The position numbers and the translations under genes were made by a program. A model generated the notes under the pieces. The model saw only the letters and a program-made list of their open reading frames with translations, ran no database searches and was not told the origin of the DNA. This document shows positions 24,801-36,800 of a stretch of 64,000 nucleotides of DNA, in pieces (position 1 is the first letter of the stretch; each line of letters opens with the position of its first letter). The DNA is taken from contig NC_088323.1 in the NCBI RefSeq assembly GCF_910592395.1, positions 5,082,001 to 5,146,000 of the forward strand, in the 5' to 3' direction. Source of the DNA: Lineus longissimus. Taxonomy: Eukaryota > Nemertea > Pilidiophora > Heteronemertea > Lineidae.

Positions 24801-27800
24801 GGATCACAGCTTATCAAATTTGACAGTCCGCCTTGACCCGAGCACCGCCCTAGTGACCAAGGTCAACGTTGCCACGAAGTTCTTCGTGACTGTTGTCACC
24901 GCCTCGAGGATGACTTCGTATCTGAGGCTGAACTTTGCCCACGGTGCTGAGAAGTGGTACTACTTATGGGATGAGGATGGTGACATGATAGGAGCACCTC
25001 CTAGTGGTGGAGAGTACATTCGTCTGATGGCTAGCTACGACAGCTCGTGTATGTTGTCAGTCGAGGTCGATCATGTGTTCACAGAGGAGGGAGTTTATGC
25101 GGTCGGGGCGGAGTGCTATAACAATCACAGTCTTACTGTGCAAAGTTCGTCGGAGACTGTGACGGTTTTACGGGAGTTGCTAGGACCGTCTCTCGTGTTG
25201 AATTCAGTGGTGGAGAGTAACAGAGAGATAAACATAACGGCTACGTTAGTTAGCGAGAGCGTAAACATGACGTTCTCCTGGGGGATAACGAACGCCGATA
25301 GAACATTCCAGAAGAATTTCACAACTTCCGATGCACTTTTGACGCATAAGTTTCTGAAAACTGGGGTTTACACCGTGCATCTTGTTGTGTCCAATCTTCA
25401 TGGTTCTGTCGCGACGTCGGGGATAATTAACGTACACGATCTAATTACAGACCTGTCAGTCTCATCTAGTCAAGAGTTCATCCGCATGAACCACCCTGTT
25501 AATTGCTCGGCAACGGTTGCGACCGGTTCTGGCATTGAATTTACATGGACGTGGGACGATCGGACAAATCCTGATCAAATATCTGTCTCCGGAAAAACTA
25601 AAGAAATTAGTCATATTTTCACCCAAGTCGGGCAATATAATGTATCGGTAAAGGCAGAAAATTTATTGAACTATAAGAGGGAATATGTAGTGATCATCGT
25701 CCAGGAGGCTGTGACACATTTAATGCTGTCGTCGTTGGGGCCGGTTGCCCTTGGCAAAGCATCAACCATCATCGCTAGGGCCACTACTGGGACGGATGTC
25801 AAATTTGATGTTGATTTTGGCAGCGGGCGTAAGGCTGCAAACGGGACTGAACATGGTGATAATCTCCACCTGAAGCATGTTTTTGCCGAAAGTGGGACGT
25901 ATAGTGTTACGGTTTATGCGTATAACAAGGTGTCAGATGTGAAGCAGACGATAGTAGCGATGGTTGAGGTGCCAGTTGAAGATGTCACCATACTGACCAC
26001 CAATCCACCCGTCGTGAATGAAACCTCTATAATTGTTGTGAAAATGAAAGGTAGGTCTGTTTATTTTTCAATAATGAACTTGGATTTTCTGCCAATCTAA
26101 ACCAGAGTATGACATAAATAGCAGATGATGTGATTTAGAGGTTGGTGAACTTAAATTGGCTTTCAGCAAGGTTGGGACCCAAATAGTTAAGACCCAGCAG
26201 CCATGTGGTAAGAATATTGGCAATCTTGAACCTGTTTCCTGGGTAGTTGGCTCGCTCAATAACTAGGCAAGAGGTAACCAGTTATTGTCCATAGAGAGGG
26301 ATCAGTTTTGAGGTCAACTTGATGTTTTTTCTTATTTTTCCTTTCCATCTCGTCTCTTTCAGATTCAATTTCCACAAGAGCAGACATACTGTATTGGTGG
26401 CGGTTCCTCGATCAGACGATTGTCACGAAAACTCCCATGATTAAATACAAATTTGCATCTGCCGGGAACATTGAAATGAACGTCACTGTCAGAAATCTTG
26501 GTAAGTCGTCAGTTTGTGAAATATACTTACGCTTGCACTTGGTCACTTAAAGGGATAGAGACCCTGGCTGTTGTGTTGCTCTCCCTCGCGCAAAGTATCG
26601 CACTGTTCATTATCTTTCTGTCCGCATCATTCAGTAGTTTGAGTACAGAAATGTGATTCTCGCACCGAGGTCACGCCGCTCAATAATCAGTACTTCAGTG
26701 ACGGGAAGCCTGCTAACACCTGCCAGCCTATTTGGATCTCGAAGCCATAGTTACTTGAGTATTAATAGGTATCTATTGTGAGCTGTTCTGGAGATTAACC
26801 ATGTCAGATTTTTTGTCCCTGATTCAGTATAAGTTTGTAACATTTTGTAAAGAAGCTAGAGTTTACTAGAGCGCCCCACAAACAAGTGATTTTTGTTGCT
26901 GCAACTTGCAACTGTTATCACTGCACTCAATGAGAAGAGAAGAAATGAGATTTTAGAAGAAAATTTAATGTAATCTCTTTTGCTTTTCAGTGAGTTCATC
27001 ATCAGCAGTATCAGTGCTCAATGTTGTCAACACTTCACCTGTCACGCGTCTGCTCCACTATGCAGGATATGAATATGGCAAAAATACCTTTTTCACCCTC
27101 GTCAACATACCACCGTCTGCGACGATTGATGTAAAATATGGTGACCAGTCGAAACCGGAAAACTTTACCGTGAATACGACCAGCCACAAGTGGAAGCACA
27201 CGTACAACTTACTGGGCCTCCACCAGTTGGTGATCAGAGTGATGAAGGGAACGAGTGTGGTGTCCATTTTTTCAGTCGTCTCGATCCAGGAGCGCATCAC
27301 CGCGCTGAGCGTGTCTGGTCCTCCTGCGGTCCCTCTCCTCAGGTGAGTTGTGAACATATCCCAAAGGGGGTCGCAAAGACCTCGAAATTATTGGGGCACT
27401 CACTTCAGAGCCATTTAGATCATAGGGACTGGGGGTGAAGTGTAAAAAAACATGAAGACCTCTAACATTGTTGATATCAGACTTAAAACCCAATTCTTTT
27501 AAGTTTTAACTTTACTTTTGTCAAGTATGAAGTATCATGCTGGTAACCGTAATTAGCCCTCAAATGTCATGACATGCTACCAACGTTACTAGATCAAACA
27601 GAGAAGAAGAAGAATATACATAGATCATTGTCTATTTCAGCCTCACCCGCGGGCAAAAATGGAAGGCATCCCTCGGTTCTGGGTCCGAGGTTGTATTCAA
27701 GTGGACCTTTGATAAAACAGTTTCCTATACGGCTCATAATGAGGTAAGTTGAAATCACCGACCCTTGGCACTGGGTGATGGACTAAATACTTTCTGGCAC

Positions 27801-30800
27801 AAACGCAAAAGAAAAAAGAAGCTGGTTTGGGGTTCCGTCAGATGGCAGTGCTGATACTATATTTGAAAGGTGTTTTCCCACGGTCACGTCCTTCAATATA
27901 TTTTCAGATCTACCAAAAATTCACCCAGGCATCTCTCCATAACATATCAGTGGAGGTGTCCAACAGCATCTCGAAGATGGGCGCTGCAACAACCGTTATT
28001 GTCCAGCATCCCGTATCAAGTGTTGACATCTTAGTTTCCCCCGTCATCGAGGGACAGAAATCACAACTTGAGATTCTCATCACCGGAGGACGAGAATTCG
28101 TAATCGATATAAATTTCGGTGACGGAACCCAGACGAAATATTCATCATCAGATCCAGGACTAGGATTGGTTACTCTGCGCGAGAGCGTGGATTATTCCGT
28201 TGTGCCACTATACAAAGCCGAATTGGCCTACACTTACGGTAGGATCGGCAATTATAGGATCAAAGTCAACGTTAGTAATCACTTGAATTGGATCGAGGAG
28301 ACGTCAAATGCTTTAGTTGACGCACCTATAGAGGGCGTTGTGTTGTTGACCGATGCGAAACAGTACATCGAGACGGACACGGTAGTTGCCTTCAATGTAA
28401 CTGTGGTATCCGGCAACAATCTGACATTCACGTGGCAGTTTGGCGATGACCTACCGAGCACTATCGAGAAGTAAGTTTCTTCTTAGAATCCTTCCTGTTT
28501 CTTTCCCAATATTGATGGAATCTAAAATAGCTTTAATGATTTTTTCTTGCCTTTTTGCTCAATCTTGAACATTCACCTCAAAAACGCGAGCAGTTTTGCA
28601 CTTGCTTCTTGCAAATCTTTTTACGATTTCCTAAACTTCTGACGTCTTGTTTCAGCTTCGACAAGTACAGCCTCGCCGCACATCAGTTCAGTCTCCCCGG
28701 CACCTACAACATCACAGTCGCGATCAAGAACCCACTTTATACAAACCCTGTCGTCGTTGCCTTGCCGTTCCTCGTGAAAGTCCTCATACCTATCCGGCAA
28801 GTGTTTGTCGCCCAACTGAATGGCAAAACTGCTGCAGCATTCAACCCAAATACGGGCCTGAGCAGTGGTGTGGTGTTTCTGGCCACAGCACGCTACGGTT
28901 CAGATGTCTTGTTCCACTTTGACTTTGGTGACGGGACTGTCAGTACCGTTACGACAGAAATCGTGTTTCCAAAGACCAGCCGTGGAAAAGCATCCCATGC
29001 TTTTGCAAGTGGTGAGTACTTTTTTCATCGAAAAATACTTGGTATTTAAAACTGATGGCGACATCTGTGGGCAAACTGTACATTTTCGGTAAGCCCAAAG
29101 TGACTGTCAAAGAACATACTAGATTTAAGGTGGGTAAGCCGAATTCGGATTATGACTTCAGCTTTAGGGAGACAATTTGTACTAATGAGGATGGCTAGTA
29201 GGTCATCCCCTTGAGCATAGTGTGGGACCATAATGGGTCACTCAATCTAACGACCAACTGAAATCTTTAGCCAGTTTGAATGAAACGTCCACGAAAAGAA
29301 CAAATCGACTCCAAATTCTTTAAATATTCTGTTACTTTTCCAGAGGGTGCATTCCAGGTCAAGGTCACAGCCTCAAACGCTCTCGGAAACTTGACAGTAG
29401 CGTTGTCGTCGTTGTTCTGGGTACAGATCCCGCCCGGCGACATCGGCCTCCCCAAAAAAGATGAGGGTCCCTACGCCGTGATGGTGTTTGTAAATCAGAC
29501 GTTCACGCTGATTACGAATGGTGGCACCAATGTGACGTATGACTGGAATCTTGGCGATGGTACGACAAAGACGGATCATGGTGAGTGGTTCTATTCATAG
29601 AGGGTGCTTACGAAAACACAGAGGTGTCTGCTAAGAGAGGTTCCAATATTGGCGTCCGTGCGAAAAACTTGACTAGTAGGTCCTAATCAAAAGCCAGGGA
29701 AAATACTGGCATGTCGAAATGAAATACATGTATTCTGTTCTGATTACAGGGTCAGTGTTGACGTACATGTACACAAAGACTGGTAACTTCAATTTCCAAG
29801 TGAAGGGATACAACAAGGCGGGAGAAAAGAACTTTGTGACTACAATGATGGTGCAGCAGGCCATACAAGGTATAAGACTCTAGCTAGCCTGTTGATCGCT
29901 TTGAAAAGAGAGAGAGTTCAAATTGAATGGAAGCAACCAATGTGAGACCAAAACCAGGTTCTTCATAGAGAGCATGACCTTATTTGAGAGGTCAGCTGAG
30001 GGAGGGTCCACTGCAATCAGAGTTCTGATGAAAAAAATGGCCAAAATAATTTCGTTTACACCACTTTCCTTTATTTCTTCAGCGTGTACTTTGACGGCCT
30101 CGAAAACGAAGTTGCTTACGTCACCGGATACGGTCACGTTTACCGCTACGCCATCGAGTCCGGCCGACTATTTCAAGTGGGACTTTGGCAATGATCAGAT
30201 TTCTGATTCATTTAAGAACGAAATGCAGCAGGAATATAAGAGTCCAGGAAGGTAGGAATCCTCACTGAATTCTGTATACCCTCTATTTGCTGTGCTCTTT
30301 TGACAAAGATGTCCATTTTGATTTCACTTCCGTAAGTCTACGCACGAACACGACAAAGAGATCTGAGGAATTTACTCCTCTGAGTTGTCGGTTCAAATCC
30401 AACAGAAACCAGGTGTTCTCCAGTGTTACACAGGACTTGATCAAGTACATTTGGAGCTAAAGAAGTCATTGCAAACTTTCTTTCAGCTACGTTGTCAAAG
30501 TGAATGCGACAAACTATGTCGGCAGTAACGTGGTCTCAAACATGCTTGTTATCCGCGTGTTTGCTCCGGTCACCAACCTGAAGATCCAGGTGTTAGGAAG
30601 CCTCCTTCTGAACCGACCCATCAAGTTTGACGCGCAGTACTACTCGGGTACTAACTTGACTTTCACGTGGGATTTCGGAGATGGCAAGGGTGTCGTGAAC
30701 AAGACAGGCTCTTCGGAGATTGAGAATACGTTCCAGAGGTAAGTTCCGGTGTATTTTCCCTCTGAATGTATAAACAGGTTATCAAATAGGTTAAGAGGGC

Positions 30801-33800
30801 CAGGCTCATGATCAGGAGTTCATGAGTTCTACTCTCAGAAGGATGACTGCCTTTCTCAAAAGTCTACTACCTCATTGTTTTGGGTATCAAAATTCCCAAC
30901 ACACCAAATCTGATAAAAAGTGTGTTTTTTCCAGGAAAGCCGAGTACAATGTTACATTGATAGCTTCCAATGACGTGAGCCGCCAAAGTGTCCACATGAC
31001 CATCTTCGTGTTGGACCAGATTTGTCACAAGCCGGAAATAGTCTTCCTCGGGACGAATGGTGTGGCTACGGTAAGTTGGTGGCCAATGGCAACAGGCCTG
31101 AAATGGCAAAGTTTAGTGCAGCGTCTGTGTTCCTTGCGTTCTACAGAAGAATTTCTGGATATGGCTGGGGAATGAATATAAAGTGCTTTGAGCCAACAAA
31201 TTTTTCACAATTTCAGGAAAGTTTTAGCACATGCTGATCACTGAAGAGCTAGATGAGCAATGATTATCATTATTTTACACTTGTTTTCTGCCTTTTCAGT
31301 ATTTCCAGTACGCACGCTCGGATGAGATTCGTATCGAGATCGACACGCTGGTGAATTGTACAACCACGTCCCTCACCATATACCGGTGGCGTATCTTCAA
31401 ACACGGCACAAGGACGCTGGCCGATCTCCAGGACGTACACGCAGACCTGCTCAAGAAGAAGATGCTACTGCTGAGCCCACGTGCCCTGGGTTATGGGAAT
31501 TATACGGCGCAGATTGAGGTGAGTTGATGCGCTGGAGTTTGTTCGAATATGTTTTTGGTGGGTTCCTGTTCCTGTTCACGGCTTGTTTGTTCTTTCATCA
31601 CACGCACACGATCACAGGTATGTAAAATGTCCGATTTGAAGTGGATTTTGGAGTTTTTTCTCTCACTGTCCTCTCTCTCTCACCTCTGTGGATTCTTCCA
31701 GGTTCGAATGGGTAATGGCTCCATCGTGCATGACGAGAAACAGATCGACATCTTCGTCCAACCGACACCACTCCGTCCCATCATCTCCGGCGGGATCATC
31801 CGTAATATCTCCATGATGAATGACCTGACTTTCGATGGATCACAGTCATATGATCCCGATTTCCCGGACGCAACTGACCTGAGGTAAGCTGTCCATTCGT
31901 AAAAGTTAAGCTTGCTGTTTCTTTCCTGGCGTGGTCTTGTGCCGCAACAGTTGGTTCGAAGTAGAATCTCAACAAGTGAAATCTATATTGAAGGACATCC
32001 TTTTGGCAATCAAGTCCCTCATACTAGATAGGAAAAATACAATGAGTTTCTCTCTGTCACTCTGAACTTTCTACTGTTTCAGTTATAATTGGACGTGCCG
32101 GGAGTTGAACGATGATCGAGCGCCATGCTTCAAAAATAACAGCAATGTCCTTCCTAGTACGGCCAGAGTGGTTTCGCTGCATGGTTCCGCTTTCATTCGG
32201 GCGAAGGAGTACGTGATTAACCTGACGATAAGTCGGCCTGGGCGGGAATCGCGACACACCACGCAGGTTCTGAGAGTGTCAACCTTCAACATGCTTACGT
32301 AAGTTAACAGGAATGTGACCTGTGGAAGTGGAAGATTTCTGTTTCCTTTCATCCAAGAGGCTTAGTTGAGAAATTATTAGACAGCAGAAATAGAATAAGA
32401 GATGTCCCAGCTCTCTGCAAAACTTTGAATTTTCAAAATCGAACAAAACGTTAAGATTTTAGAGGCACATTTTGCAAGTTAGGGAAGTTCCGAGAACAGT
32501 ATTTTCACATGAAATTTCTTTCTGTTTTTTTCTCTGGGCAATGTGTCACATCCTTGCATTATTGCATTGAAGCAGATGGGTCTTTTATATAACTCTACAG
32601 CAGCACTCTTTATGATATCTTCCAGTGTGTGGGTCAAATGTCCCAAATGTCTTGACGGTCCGGTCAATTCCAACTATCGTGTCGAAATAACGGCCGGGTG
32701 TGCCTTATGCGACGACGAAGAAGCCACCATCTTGTACAAATGGGATTTATATCTTCTGTCGAAAGTGAACGATATGACGTACGCCGGTGCCCACGATGTA
32801 GGATCGTGCGTAGAAGCTGATGGCTCCTCCTATATTCAGTACTGGAAATTGATATCGACTACCGTTGCTCCGAACACAACCAACACGACTACTGCTGCCC
32901 CGACGTCAGCATCGGGGAATCCCACGACTCCAGTTGGACAGACCAGTAAGTAGCAAAACTTCATTGGCCTGCCTCCACATGAGCATTTTACATCGCGTAT
33001 ATATCGCCCACTAGTCCTAGTTGTGAGTCTACCAATAACTGCAGCAGAAGCACCACTTTGGGTTATGATTCTAGTTCTTGTATTGGCCACTAGGTGCAGG
33101 AAAGTACCACTCTGTAAAGTATGCAAATCATGCTGAAAGAACCTCATTAACATATGATGAACGCAACTGTATACATTTGAACACTCAATAAACATAGTTT
33201 TTCTAACAGTTTTGAAAAAGTTTCTCTAGCCCAGGACAGGCCAGCGTGGCATGTCGGAAGGCCTGCCTGTTTCTCGTGAAGTTGGGGCACTGATTCTCTG
33301 GGGTGTTTTGCGTTGTGTGGGCTCCACATAACCACATAAATTGACGCTCCATAAAGCTGAACCACTCAGTTGTTGTATTTCCACATCCAGTCCCATCCCG
33401 CCTTGTCCCGCCAGAAGAGTTAAACCATCTAACTTTTAGTTGCCATAGCGACGCCTCTCATATACTTTTATTGATTAGAATATGACAATATTGTGTCGGT
33501 GCAAAGTGCCCTCGAGTTGATAGCGGCCCGCGTGAGTGCTATGCCGTCCCGGGGCAGGAAGAGAGATATTGAGGGGTATTGGCAGCCTTCATTGTGCCTA
33601 CCTCGATCTGTCGACGTCGTCAGCCGATGACTAAGAAAGTTTGCATCAAGTATGTCGGCGAAAAATACTACTGTAAACTACAAAATTGTGGAAAATATTG
33701 TTTTTTCAGAAAATTTTGCAAATCGTTAAAATAAAGAGGCACATTAATTCACCAATTAGCTGAAAATATTCTAAAAAAGCAGTCCAAAGTGTTCTTCAGA

Positions 33801-36800
33801 AACTTCTAAAACTGATTTAGTATTTATGTCAAAATTTTAGCATCAAATATGCAAATTAGCCTAATGAATATTAATTGAGTACTCTCGCTTTATTGAAACT
33901 GAGCTCAAGTGTTCGGTCCTCGAAGAGGACTATTTAAAATTGTAGAGAGACGCGAGGTTTTTGAAGCCAGATTCTCGTTTGTTATCCTGCTAAAATAGGC
34001 CTGCCGATCCAAAAGATCCTGCTTTTTTGGCCCATCTTGCATTTCTTCAAAGAAGATCATTCTCCTCTTATGGATGCGTGGCAAGCAATGAATTACTCAG
34101 CCAAAATGTTGATGAGAAGCGCGCATTAAATTTTCTTGGCCTTCTGCAACGATGTTTTATGCGAATGCATATGCAGTTTAAAGCACCTCTTCTGATCCAT
34201 TATCGCCTGAACCTAATGTGTTGAAGAAGCACCAACCGATCCATATGCATTCTGAAATGTAAAACAAAGACACAACGATTTTGATTTGAAAGCTGTCAGA
34301 TTTTAATTAGCGTGAATCTGATGGGTGAATTGGCTGATGTGTAAATCACAATATGCTGTGTTCGAACTTACTTTACTGCTAGCTAGTTTATTTAGTTATT
34401 TTTAGATTGGTCAATTTTGTAGTATGTTTACAATATTGGGTGGTTTATATTACGGAAATTTTGTATATGATCACTTTTTAGTCAGGTTGAATTTTATATT
34501 CAAAATATCATTCTCATGTAATGCTAAAAGCATGATTGCTGATGGTCATTTCTTACTCTTTTCAGCTTCTGGTGCCTCAGATGGTGGCACCGGTGGCGGC
34601 TCAAGCGTCACCCAGCCTCCGAGTGGCGGTGGCGGGGTTCCGCCGATCTTCCCAAACGTCGGAGAAGGAAGCACTGGCGGACGAGGGACCCGCAAACGAC
34701 GCAACACGCAAGATGTCCACGTCCGGCGCCGTCGTCAGAGTGCCAACCCATTCCAAAATATTGGTGAAGGTTCATCAGGTGGATCTTCAAGTTCGTCGTC
34801 GTCATCCTCGTTCCCTATAGGGGGCGGCGGTATCTCTGAAGGGTCGACGTCCGGACGTGGCGATGGTCAGGGCACAGGGAGTGGAAGTACAGGAGGAAAT
34901 AGTAAGTAACCATGAATTAAACTTTATGTCTTTTAACTTTATGTCTTCTTTTGATCACTTCAGCGGGAACTGATGTGATCAGAAAACACCTTGGCCTTTG
35001 TAGATATAGACAAAAACCCCAAAATGTTTACACTAACTTATGTCTTCCTTTGATCACTTCAGCGGGAACTGATGTGATCAGAAAACACCTTGGCCTTTGT
35101 AGATATAGACTAAAACCCCAAAATGTTTACACTAACTTATGTCTTCCTTTGATCACTTCAGCGGGAACTGGTGTGATCAGAAAACACCTTGGCCTTTGTA
35201 GATATAGACTGAAACCGCAAAATGTTTACACTAACTTATGTCTTCCTTTGATCACTTCAGCGGGAACTGATGTGATCAGAAAACACCTTGGCCTTTGTAG
35301 ATATAGACTGAAACCCCAAAATGTTTACACTAACTTATGTCTTCCTTTGATCACTTCAGCGGGAACTGGTGGAACAACCGGAGGGAATGGCAACAACAAC
35401 GAAGGCGACCGCGTTGTCGACCCGTTCAAGCCGGGCATCAACCCGCACATCGTCAGCCAGGAGCGGTACAGGATACGCCTCCTGGCGGAGAATACCACAA
35501 CAGGCCTTGATCACTCGTCCATCGTGTTCAGACCGGGATTTCTAAAACAGGGCCGGACGTATATGGCCAAGGTGAACGTGACTTATTCAAAAGGTGAGGA
35601 TACGAATTGCCTGAATCGAAATAAGGACATTCTGCGTTCTTGTAAAGAGCCTGCTACAGAGATTTGGTTTTGGTTGATTGTCAACTTCAAGTTTTTGCTT
35701 TCAGGGGCGAAACGCGAGACTGGTGAAGCTGAATGGTGGTTTGAAGTGAACGAGAGCCCCAACCGCGGCCAGTGCACCTTCCAGCCCCGGTCGGGTGTGG
35801 AGGAGGAGACAAACTTCAGGATATTCTGCCATGAGTGGCAAGATAGGGCCGAGGTTTGTAGTGATGTGTTTTTACAATAGCGGCAGTGTAGCATTGTTTT
35901 CTGTAGGAAAATATATGTACCCCATAAGCACCCCATATGCACCCCATATGCACCACAGCCATGTTTATGATGGTCATCATTTTGTAGCTGTCTGCGACAA
36001 AAATCGATGATTGGAAATGACTGATTTTTGTAGCTACAACCTGCTACAATTATTTACATTTCCTTTTAGGACAAACCTTTCATCTACAAGTTCACGTACC
36101 GCTTCCCGGGGAGTGACGTGCGGTACATGATCTACGGCGGGCAAAAAACAGACTTTCAGTTCAACCTCCCGGCCGGGCAGGCGTCACAGAATTACCAAGG
36201 TATGAAATATTATTAGAAGGTGTCATTTTTGCCACCGACAAAAAAACAGAACTTTCAAGAATGTTTGCATTGCGGAAACAAAAGAGCACTTTACGACTAG
36301 GATGATAGAAAATTCCACAAGCGCTTTGAGCAAGGTTCTTCACCATGAATATACACATACCAAAATGAAATATTTTTTTTCCAGTTCTAGTTGAGATTGC
36401 CATCGTCGACCGCCGAGGTGCTCAAACATCAGTGTGCCAGCTGCCGATCACAGTCAAACCAAAAGATCTCACTGCGCTTAAAGCAAGTGGAAAAAGTGAA
36501 GAAGAGATCTTGTAAGTCCTATTTCTTTTCACCAGCTCACCCTGTAGGCCAAGCGCACAACACTGGGACAAACAGTGACAATATACCTGTCAGTGACCAG
36601 AGGAGAGAACATGGCCCTCGGCCATTTCATTCCCATTAGAAAACTTTTCATAACATTCATTTTCGCAAATTTAGGTCATTTGCCAAATCAACGAAGAGAG
36701 AACTCCCACCAAAATTGGGCAGTTTATGGTAAACACCCGTTTGGTGACGGAACGAAACAATTTTAAGGCCTCCGCGTGATGAATAGCCAACCTCATATCT

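Noticed and set aside
34951-35880. A stand-alone 309-codon gene
   Set aside because: The frame is the exon 18 frame extended through the 99-bp repeats and into the next intron and exon; it continues REJ homology and is part of the polycystin gene.
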